In this document: in pieces, positions 33,731 through 64,000 of the stretch
Layout of the letters: each line of letters begins with the position of its first letter
Numbering within the stretch: the first letter of the stretch is position 1
DNA from: Synchiropus splendidus
Taxonomy: Eukaryota; Chordata; Actinopteri; Syngnathiformes; Callionymidae
DNA length: 64,000 bases
Assembly (NCBI RefSeq): GCF_027744825.2
Contig: NC_071347.1
Location: forward strand, 14,054,501 to 14,118,500
Reading direction: 5' to 3'
Translations under genes and position numbers: made by a program
The notes under the pieces: model-generated
Seen by the model: only the letters and a program-made list of their open reading frames with translations
Told to the model about the DNA's origin: nothing
Database searches by the model: none

Positions 33731-36700
33731 TGAAAATCTGTTCGAGGGCAGAGACTATGGCTTGCTGTCAATTTTGTCCAGCCATGACAATACGGTAATG
33801 GCATAAACCAAAGAAGGAATTTTGTATTCAACACAGTTTTCCAACTGTTTAGAAAGGCAGTTTTTGATCATGTGTTCCATCTGAAAACATTAGCGGCTAT
33901 GACATTTGAATGGCATAAAATACAAAGGGTTACATGGCAGCAGAAGATAAAAAAAACTGTGTTGTCCATTATGTTGTTTATACTTCACTCTGTAATAGGT
34001 TTATTCATTTTGACATTAAATATATGTGACAGTTTTGGAAAAACGATCATATATATAGTGTCCCTCTGCACCGATGCTAGTCAGGCAATCAAATCAGTGT
34101 GAGAAATTATGAAAAATATTTTTACTTCTACAAATCCCTGCCATTGCTCTCTGTCAAGAAAGATGACAGGGTGTTTTATTTTTCCCTCTTTGACTATTCG
34201 AAGGTTTACATCCAGTTAAGTGTGATGTAACTCGGTGAAACAGGTCCCAGCTATGACAGTTGTCAGTAGTAGAGAGAAGCGTTGGGCAGTCTACAGGTAT
34301 AAAGTACTGCTCTCCCAGAAAATTGACAGGCTAATATTATATATATAGAAAGAGATATATAACATTTATTTACATAATTTATATTTCTTTCCATCGAGAT
34401 GCTTTTTTTTTTTTTGGTTTTATTTCAAGGCTCACACTTCATCTCTCTGAGTACCTCCACAGGTCACTGCTTTGTGTATGGTAATTATACGTGTTTGCGA
34501 TAACAGCACTGCTCTCGTCCTGAAATTAAAACATCTTTTAATACTTCAGCCGAGACATCGCTTCCCATCATCAGCGAAACACTTACACACAAATAGGACA
34601 CGGTCTGTTAAAGGGTGACACACGCCCCTCTCTCCATGAACAGACGTTCACACACATCCCAGCACTCAGGGGATGAGACAGGGAAAGGGCAGTGGGATGT
34701 ACAGCTGTGATGGTGAGAGAGATCAGGCTCTTTAATAAAGGATGAGCTGGAGAAGGGAAGATGAGCGCCAGACACTTAACTAGTCATACAGCGGTCAGGT
34801 AAATAACCCAGTTTGCTGCTGCCTTCAAATTCGCTGTTTACAATATTGTCATCTCATCACACGGCTGCATGGAGGAAAAAAAAAAAAGAGAGAAACTGGG
34901 TCAGTTTTTTGAGGATGAGCGATCAGTATAACAAAACGAGTAAACACAAGCGCTTGCTGAAATTTCAGATTCCGTTGGATGTTGCTAATATTGGTAATGG
35001 ATACGTCCTCATTTGCAATGTGTCTGCGGCGGCCCCAAAACAATGTTTCTGGTTTGGTGTTAGAGCCAAGCTTGGATTAATATTGCCGTGGAAATCTTAA
35101 ATTGATCACTAGCTAGTATCATTTTTGGACGCCGCCACAAGTGACGGACAAATGACTGGAAAAACTATGTTTCAACACCTTATGCTGCAAATAAATAGAA
35201 AAATCTGTCGCTTGATATTAGTGCTTGTGTGACTCAAATTTATCTGTCATCAAAATGATGTGCTAAATTGAATATATTTATCAATATTCCAACTAACATT
35301 TCACTCCAAAACACAGCCGAACTCATATTGGATTTCTGCTCTGCAGGTTTCAGCTCCACTTCACTGCTGTGGCAACGCAACAGGCACAAGTCTGTTCCTA
35401 CAAGGAGCCATTACTAAATTACATTTCATTTGTTGAGACACGCAAAATCCCTTCCAGGACCACTTCAGTCGAAGAAGTGGCTTGTCCATTGTAATCCGTT
35501 CACCCGCGTCCCTTCCATGTGGATATTTGGCAAGGCGCTACGTGCACCTTCATTTTATACATCAAAACTCTGGATACATTTCAGTCTGGTTTAAGGTCAG
35601 CAAACAGGAACAGCTCCATTTTAATTTGTCCAGATCAGTGTTTGGGAAAATGATCCAGTTTCACCACATTTGTCCGGAGATATAGACAGGCGATATGACG
35701 GCAATAAAGCATGAACAATAAGAACGTGTTGACATTCAACCAACATGAGGAGATTACGTGGATGCAGTCACATTTTTTCTATACACTATGGATCTATGGC
35801 GACCCATCAACTAGTGCATCACTCGCACCTAAACTCCTCTTCTGAGACACTAACAGCGAAGAAGCAGCTCAAATGCGCAACTTTGAGTTGTTTTTGAACC
35901 TGATGCCTCTGGCGTGACCACACACCTTCACGACAGAATGACGGAGTGATCCTTGTGGGCCCTGCGACGCCAAACACTGTCTGCACTGCAGAGTTAACAG
36001 AGCCAACTGTTAACGTGACGTCTGGCTTCAAACTCCATTCACACTCATAAACCATCATCATTTGCTTCAAAGTTGGCTAGAAAGTAAATGCAGAACCAAA
36101 TAAATGTGCTCCAAAATGTGAATAGACAAAGAATCACTGTTGTTATGAAGCAAGCTGAGGCAAAGAATGTTCAAGATTTGTCTGATATTTCCGCATACTA
36201 CAATAAAACCTTGCAAAACACATTGTGACGAAATCAAAAACAGTTATTTAAAATAAATAAATATATAATAGATATTTTTTCGCCATATTGCCAACCCCGT
36301 GCTAGACAAAACAAATATATTTTCTACAATTTGTTTCTGCAAATAGCATCCAAAATAGCCAAATTCAAAGGGATTTTCTACTCCCAACTCAACCGAGGTT
36401 CCTTCGGTGGTGGGCCTCAGGATTTTTTCCAATGAACAAAGTGCGCTTACAAAAGGTGGGTCTATATCACAGCTATTGATACCGTGTATCACAGCGTTTG
36501 ACTGGACCACCTCTGTCTGAGAATGGGGATCAAAGACGCTGATATTAGTTAGTTTCTGTCATGTCATAGACTGGGCATCTTCCGTCGCCATCGGGAACTG
36601 TTCAGCATCCCCGGGTCAACTGACCCTTCAATGACCTGTCACTTTGAATAATGAAATGTTTAAATAATTCTGTGGCAGACATATATTCACAGTCTCCATT

Positions 36701-37071
36701 ACCTCGCCACCTGTCCCGAGCAACACTTCCACAACCACGTGCGTTGGTTGTGTTGACGACAGACTGCCGGGCTGTGAGCATGAATTAAGTGGATGCAGTA
36801 GCAGCAGCGGCAGCAGCAGCGATGCCAAGGAGCAGTTGACTGATGCTCCGTGATGACTCCCAGGGTCATTACATGACAGTTAAGTTGATAGATAGCGTCC
36901 ACGGAGGGGTAATTCTCCGTCTGACAGGCCCGCTGCCCTGCACGCTGATGAAATACCACGCTGATGAATTGCGTCACATATTTTCAAAACCAGGTCTGTT
37001 TTTAGACTCAACCGTCATTTTTAATCGCCCATGTCAGACAAGTCTGGAACAAGTGAAAGTCTTCATCAAGT

Positions 37072-37073
<2 letters not shown>
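33731..37073. other. Non-coding stretch, no gene
   Basis: No recognisable exon, tRNA or mobile element. Poly-T at 34406-34417 and poly-A at 34876-34887. A CAG/CGG-rich patch at 36795-36825 encodes nothing evident. Confidence 0.4.

Positions 37074-37116
<43 letters not shown>
37074..37116. repeat. (AT)n microsatellite
   Basis: About 21 uninterrupted AT units. Confidence 0.96.
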
Positions 37117-37118
<2 letters not shown>

Positions 37119-38246
37119 AGAAGCACAACCACTAAAGTTGCAACTTGACTTTGGAGTATTAACCATCTTACTGACAGACTCACTAATGCAATGCTAAAAT
37201 GAAGATGAAAACATCGCACAGCCCAACTCTCGCTCATGATGAAGACGGCAATTGATATTAAATAGTATGCAATTGGTCACCCAACGCTCTGCTCCATGTT
37301 TCAGTGCGTATTTGAATCATCCTATTTTTTCAGGTAGCTAGAAGTGAGTGCTGAGATCATCTACTCCCACTCCAGACTTTGCATAGTGCTTGTAGGCTAA
37401 AAGCTCTGTAAGTGGAGGTGACTTTTCAGACTACTCTCCGCAGGAGTGAAGCGCACGGGGTCGTGACCCAGTTGATCTGACTTCCTTTCCAAAATGTTAA
37501 TTGTTTTTGTCAATATCGAGTAGGATTCCAGCAGCTGCTGCAACTAAAATGTAATGGCGTCGCATTTTTTACTCAATTCCAGTCATTTAAGTGGTCCCCA
37601 GAAAAATCCATATGGAAGTTCCTAACATGATCCGGCCTTTAACCTTTGAACCCAACGCAGGTACGAGGGATGAATCAATACAGGAACAGGCTGGAGCAGG
37701 CATCAATAGTCATCCGAGATCAGAGGAGCAGCCTAATGATGTCGACTGGTTAATGTTGACAAATGGGGCTTCAACTCAGGCTATCTGTCCTCATCTTAAA
37801 CGCGATCCATTAATCCAGTGTTTATAAACTGCCAGTAGATGTAAATGAGTTTAAGAGGTGTTGTGCGTGTCTCCTACACCCAGTCCAGTTCTCACTGATT
37901 CGATTCATCGCTTGCTCGAGACTAATCAAGGTCAAATAATTCATGCTGTAAAAATACTTCTGAACGCAACAATGGTTTTATTTCGACCCCAAAACATAGT
38001 GCTTCTACCTCTAAATAGAGCTTTGACTCATTTGCCAAAACATGTTGCTCTTTGAAGAAGTTTCTTTTCTGGTTGGAATACAAATAGAAATGCAGCTGCA
38101 AGTAGTAGGAGGTGGAAGAAGAAGCTCCAACTTCTGCACCTGAAGAAGAGCCATTTGCACTTTCACTTGGAAGGGTGTGCACTCAGAGAGGAAAGGTGTG
38201 CCCAGCCTCATGGTTTTGTTAATATAACATTTCCTAAAAGTGTTTA
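37117..38246. other. Non-coding stretch, nothing identified
   Basis: No gene or repeat recognised. Confidence 0.4.
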
Positions 38247-38268
38247 GAACATGTTTGAAAACATGTTC
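38247..38268. promoter_or_regulatory. Consensus p53-family response element (motif only)
   Basis: Two perfect RRRCATGYYY decamers, GAACATGTTT (38247-38256) and AAACATGTTC (38259-38268), are separated by GA. This satisfies the p53/p63/p73 full-site rule (two half-sites, spacer 0-13). The unit is also a near-perfect palindrome, so chance or a structural origin is possible. It lies about 5.9 kb upstream of the grm3 start codon. Confidence 0.4.
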
Positions 38269-38976
38269 AAATGACGTATTCTCACTCTAATATCCATGTG
38301 GAGTTTGCGAGCAATGTTGAAGCAGATGACTGCCACTTTGTTTTTTGTTTTTTTCCGACGCAGCCAACGGAGTCAGGATATATTGCAGCAGGGGAACCAT
38401 GATTCATTTGAACGCCTAATATGAATATGCAACGCAGACAGCTAACTTCGGTGGGTATTTGACCCCCTATAGGAGTGATACTGTTTGGTTCAAATATTGA
38501 AAGAGGTACGACCAACTGTGGGAGTTAAAGGTATATACAATTGGCAACAAGGGATCTAGGAACATTATTTCTAAAATAAGATAATGATCTTTCCCTGAGA
38601 CTCAAAGTCAGCAGCATAAGCTTTTCTGTCTTTCCATGAAGGTTTCAAGAGGATGGAATCCCAGTATTAAATATTTACAGATGAATGAAGATTTATTACA
38701 CTCACAAATACCGGACAATGTCCAAGCATTTATTAAAGGAAGGGTTTTCTTGAAGAAAATACAGATGAATGCTTATTTGCAACTGTGATCTTGGCTACAG
38801 AGAAAAATATTACTATACACTGGTTGCATCCCGATTCACGTTGGACAATACAAAGGCTAGAAATCATATTTTCAATGGGAAAAAATGCACTTAGTTTACA
38901 AACTGTCAAGTTTAATAATGCATGTAACAAATAAATAAAAATAACTAGACAAATGAAGAGATCACTGGTGTTGAAC

Positions 38977-39011
<35 letters not shown>

Positions 39012-40448
39012 AAACGTTTTGATAGTCTATTTGTTTAGTCATTGGTATTGGTGTGATATAATCGAGAAAATACTGTAATATATTCTCTGAATTTGTAACG
39101 CTTAAAATAACTAAATGATAATAAATAAATATTAATAATATAGTCTTTAATAATAAAGACAATAGATATATACCACTAATGAAAACCAATTTCATTTATT
39201 TATTTATTATTTCGATTATTTATTTAAAATCTATAATGAGCCAGACTGTTGCAAAAAATAAACACATAAATAAAAAGGGGTTATGTATTTTTCACATTTC
39301 CCGGGGACTCTGAGAGGAATTCAGTAACCAGCTCTAACATTCAGAATTGAAGACTCACCAGAAGTGGGACTTATCTCAACTGACGCTGTAACTGGACGAA
39401 GAACTGCATTATGAAACCTTGTATCACTGAATTAATGAATTCTTTTCATGGCACTGTCCCATCACTAAGCTGGAAACAGTCAGTCCTGAGGGTTGCATTG
39501 CGGACGTAGGAGCAGCCGCACACACAGAAATGTGTGAAGAAGAAAAAAAAACACAAAAGACACACAAACATAGAAGGCTGTTTTAGTGTACGATGGTCCA
39601 TCGACCCTGCATGGCTGCTCTCAGCAGGATACGTGTCATCCACAGCAGCCCTGCCTGTTAGGGGGAGAATGAGGAGGCTGCGGAGGGTGTAAAGGGATGT
39701 GGAAATAAATGGGGAGAGGTGAGAACAAGCGAGAGGAGGACACAGATGGGGAAGAGGAGGAAAATATGCAGTTGAAGGAAACTAGAATGAAACGGAGGAT
39801 GAAACACGAGCAACAGAAGAGCATGATGGTGTGAACGCCAGCTACTCACTGACTCTAGATTTGAACCAGGTCAGAGGTGAAATGTGCTTGTCTGTCAGAT
39901 GTTATTCCCTGAGAGAAGGGTCAGTAGTCAGCCATCTCATCTATCTGATCTTCTCCACTATTGACAGGCGAGCTGTTTCTTCTGCTCGCTGAATCATGTC
40001 CAGAATCTCTGTTTAATGGCCATGGACGGTGATGTTGCTATATGCCAGCTGCTGGAAACTTTGGTAAAAACGATGAAAAAAACGGCATTCAAAAATATGG
40101 AAGTTAAAAGAAACCTAGCACATTGTCCAATATTTAGTGATGTCACATGTGACATCACATCATACAGTATGAGGCCCACAACATGACAGTTCAGATCAGT
40201 TGGTCTTTTTCATCTTCCTCAGTCGAACTGCTTTAATTTCTTCATTGGTCCATTCAGCAAAACACAATTGCTCACTGCTCAATGTAAAAGTTGCTATGAG
40301 AATATGAAATTATCTAACATCACGATTTCATTGTGGAAAAAAAAACATTGGCTAAAAGAATGAAAAGAATGTAAGAGCAGATGGCAATAAACATGAGAGG
40401 CTTGATGAAGAGAAAGGGCAAGAGCTAACTCTATAGTCAAATCAAATA
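38269..40448. other. Non-coding stretch, no gene
   Basis: Includes an (AAT)n microsatellite at 38976-39009 and A/T-rich sequence to about 39300. No exon recognised. Confidence 0.45.
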
Positions 40449-40965
40449 CAGTGGTACCTCGCTTTTCGAACGTCCCGGAATTTGAACAAATCGGAGTTCA
40501 CACAAACATTTTGACCGTGGTCGAGTGTCACAGGGGAGGTGCTCGCTCTCCACACCGCCGAGGCTGGAGCGCACACTCCAGGGTTTGATGTCCTGTTGTG
40601 GGCTGGAGCTGGGACAGGGATGAGGTGAGTCTGGGACAGAGCGTGACTTGGTTTATGACTTTGTCACAGCCAAACTGCACAGAAGCGCACATTCAGAGCT
40701 GGACACGCACCGGGCACCTCTTCCCTTCTGGAGAGACGTCACTCACTCGGCAACCCCTCCCACATGCAGCGGCCACACACATAGACGAACAGCGCACCTG
40801 CAGCAGACACTCTACATTCACTCCTACAAAAGACTATTTTAAGGCTTGGAACGCATTATTTATTTTTCCATTCATTGTAATGGGAAAAATCGGTTCAGAT
40901 TTCGAACAAAACGCTTCTCGAACGGCCGCCTGGAACGGATTGTGGTCGAGAACCGAGGTACCGAG

Positions 40966-40968
<3 letters not shown>
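40449..40968 (+). mobile_element. Tigger/pogo-like MITE, near-complete
   Basis: The left terminus CAGTGGTACCTCGCTTTTCG is preceded by TA. The right end, GTCGAGAACCGAGGTACC then GAGGTG, is its inverted partner and is followed directly by (TA)n. Positions 40598-40830 are near-identical to the reverse complement of 21507-21738. There is no transposase frame. Assignment to the pogo/Tigger group rests on the TACCTCG terminus and TA target. Confidence 0.65.

Positions 40969-41041
<73 letters not shown>
40969..41041. repeat. (TA)n microsatellite at MITE border
   Basis: A 73-bp TA run starts exactly at the element terminus. It either grew from the TA target duplication or was the landing site. Confidence 0.95.
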
Positions 41042-41045
<4 letters not shown>

Positions 41046-42344
41046 CGTCGAAGTAGCTTTAATGGACGTCACAATCTTGAGTTTCAACTTCGATAGCTTG
41101 AATGCCATTACCATGTCTGACATAATTCCCAGTTAGGACTTCCCTCTTCCAGGGTAACTAAAACTTAGCATTCGACAAGCGAAAATGTTAATACTGATGG
41201 TTCCAATCATTCTATTACTGAACATACATACAAACCTGAGAGAGACTTGAGGAAGAAATTCTGAGGTCAGACCCAGCAAGTAGCTGAGGTGTTGTGTTTG
41301 CGTGTGGGCGGTAGTTTGACTGTATGTGTGCGTCATATTACTGAGCTAAAGGTATGGCAGCTGCCTGCAGAAAATCTGAGTTGCTGCATCTAAGAGATAC
41401 TTTCATCCTCCTACCTGCCCACCAAAGTGGGGAGGCATGCTCTTGCTTTCTCTGTGCGCTCGCCTCCCTCTCTTACACAAACACAAACACAGGGCACTGG
41501 CCGGGGATGCCAACGTTCACCACAAATCTCAACCAGGTTTGTCGAAATTGATTTTCACACAGGAGCTGTCAACCTCCATCTTTTGCCAGATCCCTCTTGA
41601 GCAATGGGGAGATTGCATGAGAGACACTGGAGACCGCGTTCAAGAAAGGAGCCAGAGTTAATGGCATTGTATAAAACAATATTATGGAACACAGCAAGAG
41701 ATGAGACTATCAAAAATCAATGACATCCTGCCAGATTCTGAGTCAGATTTGCATATTCTTGTGTTAAAAACGAATCAATGCGGTACGATGTGGGATTTAC
41801 TTGTGGCTCGTTGACCCAGTGTCAGCATGCAATTTATAGCTTTGAAGAAATACACAAGTTCTTGCAATGTTCCGCTCAGCACACCAGAAATCACATTGAT
41901 CCACATGATCGATAAAAGCATGTTGGCGCTCTCAGAAATGAAGCATCTCCATCAGGTGTAAAGCCAAAGATAGACGGAGAGACTTTAGGAGTCTTATGTT
42001 TATTCGCTGCTGGGACTCATCCATCCATATTTATGACAGCACCGAGAGGTGTGCAGGAAAGCATGTTTAAAGTATGATGCCTCCATGCTAGTTATTTTCA
42101 GCCTGCCTCTCTTTGAAATTGATTTTTGTCCCCCATGCATGAGCTAGATCTGTTACAAAGAGCTGAATAGAGTTTATATCGACAGTTGGCTGGTCACTCG
42201 CTTGTAGAATCGAGAGTTTTGGGCGGAAGCCACGACCTCTTCACCATGGAACTAACACGAGGTGGAACGCTATGGAGTAGCAAATCGATTTGCATGGCAG
42301 ATTTAGGTTAGTGGTGTTCTCTAATTCATGTGTTGGCTTATACA
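41042..42344. other. Non-coding stretch, nothing identified
   Basis: No gene or repeat recognised. Confidence 0.4.
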
Positions 42345-42623
42345 AGTAGCATCCGACTTACGACTGGGATTGGTTCCGACCAACCAGTCGTAAGTCAGAT
42401 TGGACGTAAGTTGAATGCCATTCAAAGTAGCCGACGCGAGGGTTATAGGTACCACTATAGTGGTAGATCACTGTGTGAGAGTGAGATGCTGGGACACTGT
42501 GCTGCCGTACGGGTAGCTACGTGCTGCTGTGCCAGACATTAAATTAAAAAAATAAGCATCTGCTGGCCGCGGTCGTAAGTACGGGTGGATGTAAGTCGAG
42601 CTGGTCGTAAATTGGATGTTACT
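42345..42623. mobile_element. Small TIR element (AGTAGCATCCGACTTACGAC)
   Basis: The left end AGTAGCATCCGACTTACGAC matches the reverse complement of the right end AGTAACATCCAATTTACGAC at 17 of 20 positions. Inner motifs CGTAAGTCAGATTGGACGTA and GGATGTAAGTCGAG echo the termini. About 280 bp, non-coding. Superfamily unresolved. Confidence 0.55.
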
Positions 42624-42790
42624 TCTACTTGAGAAAATCTTTTGTGCGGCTTTTACTGTTGCTTTGCTTCTTAGGATTTCAAGAATGGTTGGTACGAAAT
42701 TGTGTTTTGGCAAATGTATTGCAACAGGACATGAGCTTTCATTGAAAGTCATATGTGTCAACATGCAACGCGGAGGGTGTTTCCAAGGGA

Positions 42791-43023
42791 CACTTGAAAA
42801 TAGCCGTTATTTGACGTCTTGGGAGTGAGAGAATGAAGTGGAGCAAGAGACACATTCTCACTCCCAAGGCGTCAAATAGCAACTCTCTTGAAGTGACTTT
42901 GCAACCTTTGTTGACTCAGTAGGGGATGTTGCTCCTTTCATTTGAAACACCTTTGCAACACTGAAGGGTGGAGTCAAAGTCACTTGACAATAGTAGATAT
43001 TTGACATCTTCAGAATGAGAATG
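42791..43023. repeat. Three copies of a 43-45-bp unit in alternating orientation
   Basis: The unit CACTTGAAAATAG...ATTTGACGTCTTGGGAGTGAGA...ATG occurs forward at 42791-42835, inverted at 42853-42895 and forward at 42981-43023. The first two can fold into a hairpin with a 17-nt loop. Part of a mobile fold-back family or a local rearrangement. Confidence 0.6.
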
Positions 43024-43972
43024 GGTTGGATTGTAATGTCCACACGGAAACAAAACAAAACAAGTTCAACATTGGCCGCTGCTCTGTATAACAAAATATA
43101 TGTAGCATTAGATTTACACTCTCAGAAACTAGAGATGAAAGCGCAAAATGATGAAACATTCTGAAAAAGTAGAATCAACATACATGTGAGCAACGATCAG
43201 TGATGATCTGGCCTGAAGCAGGTCAAGATACAGTAACATGTAAGGAATAAGAAAGCGAAAATGACAAGCTATAGGTCATGGTCTATATACGTGATTTTCC
43301 ATTAGAATGACTTCAAATGTAAAGCGGAGGTGAAAGTCGATGAGGAAGAGACACACGATGAGTGACAGCTGGGCTCATGTTGTAAGTTAAGATAAGTCAA
43401 ATGAGCTGATTCGGAGCCCTGTGCTATCAGTCAGTGTCTTTCATGGTAAATTGCACTCTGCGCTCAGGCTGTAATTATGCATTAAAGAGGGCGGGCACTA
43501 GATCTGATAGTAAGCACGCACACACAAGTTGTAACTTCTGCGCTGAGGATCGTTGGAACAGGGATCAGATTGGAGGAGCTCTGCTCCTTTGTTGGTATGA
43601 GGAGGCTCGTGTATCAAGGAGCCATCTAAACTCTGTCAGTCTGATAGTACAGAGGGCAAACACGCCGACTCACAGGGTCAGGTGAGGAGGAGAGGCTTTA
43701 AACACAGCTTGCCAAGGATCTCCAAATAATTTCATTCCAGTATTGGTCATGGCTGATGATGGCTGTGAAGTGGAAACCACTTTAAGGTCCTGTTGAAAGC
43801 GCCCCCTTACTCCGCTAAAGGGCCAGTAGGCAGTCTTTATAGTTTAGAGAAGCGCAGTCATTTCTCATCCGCAGCTCCAGCAGCATGGCAATTTCTTTGG
43901 CACCTGGATTAAATTGAGTTATGCATCTATCTCTTCTTCTCCCCTCCCCTCTTCTCCTCTCTCTGCATACAG
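43024..43972. other. Upstream intron of grm3, end portion
   Basis: No exon. It ends in a strong pyrimidine tract at 43930-43963 (CTCTTCTTCTCCCCTCCCCT and onward) and the acceptor ATACAG at 43967-43972. Confidence 0.5.
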
Positions 43973-63480
<19,508 letters not shown>

Positions 63481-63844
63481 GAGTGAGGCAGCGCTTGGTC
63501 ATGCTTTTTACACTCATCATTGCTGTTATCAAAGTCGCTACGCTTTTTTGAAAAATACAGACTTCGACACTTTGATGGGTTGAAGCAGTGCTCCTCAATT
63601 ATTTTCTGTTGCGACCCCTGCAGGAAGGAGTAAACATTTCGCAACCCCAAACTCTCTGCTGCCTCTGTAAATAGCATCATTTTTCTGTAAAATTATTATA
63701 AATTACACCCCTGCATAACATTGTATCCTTGTTAACGTTAAAGAAAAGAAAAAGGAAAGTAATATAGAGCAACTTACAATAAAGAATAACTTTATTAACA
63801 TTGTTTTTGTCTGTAACAGAAAAGACTTACAGTACATCAATTTG

Positions 63845-63921
<77 letters not shown>

Positions 63922-64000
63922 AGTGGATGTGCAATTACACTTTATTCTAGTACGCCAAAAAAGTATGTTCACCAAGGTCCCATGCGCCGGCATAGCTCAC
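63481..64000. repeat. grm3 intron start with repeat end and (TA)n
   Basis: After the donor, CAGTGCTCCTCAATTATTTTC and TTGCGACCCCTGCAGG near 63587-63622 resemble an interspersed-repeat terminus. A 71-bp TA run lies at 63847-63917. No exon seen before the window ends. Confidence 0.6.

Overview
The window reads as vertebrate, almost certainly teleost, nuclear DNA. It is gene-poor and AT-leaning, with long introns, abundant (AT)n and (CA)n microsatellites, many small inverted-repeat DNA transposon remnants, fish-type tRNA-derived SINE copies and one LTR retrotransposon. The only host gene I can support is a group II metabotropic glutamate receptor on the + strand, best matched to grm3. It has eight coding exons between 44160 and 63480. 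The last exon(s), for TM6, TM7 and the C-terminal tail, lie beyond the right edge.

Layout: 1-14.7 kb is intergenic or upstream DNA with scattered MITEs, including a 77-bp-arm hairpin element at 4381-4573, a fold-back pair at 10944-11543 and a long (AT)n run. A complete but internally deleted Ty3/gypsy-class LTR element lies at 14733-18129, with 813-bp LTRs that look identical by eye and a 5-bp target duplication CAGTT. In its surviving ORF an integrase C-terminal (GPY/F-like) module precedes reverse transcriptase and RNase H. This is the domain order of Gmr1-like elements rather than standard gypsy order. Gag, protease and the integrase core are missing.

18-43.9 kb is again non-coding: Tigger/pogo-like, TA-flanked and hAT-like non-autonomous elements, SINE pieces, a 24-bp minisatellite, a p53-type palindrome, and a CpG-containing segment near 28.4 kb that could be the grm3 promoter and non-coding first exon. 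From 43973 the grm3 exons follow in order: signal peptide and Venus-flytrap ligand domain (exons 1-4), end of the ligand domain with the start of the cysteine-rich linker (exon 5), the rest of the linker and half of TM1 (exon 6), TM1-TM3 and loop i2 (exon 7), TM4-TM5 (exon 8). Every boundary has GT-AG sites and the frame is continuous.

The host gene and the mobile elements have no visible functional link. Two mobile-element segments carry good CTCF consensus matches, which raises the possibility that they supply architectural sites near grm3. All family assignments rest on recognition from memory and inspection by eye; no searches were run.
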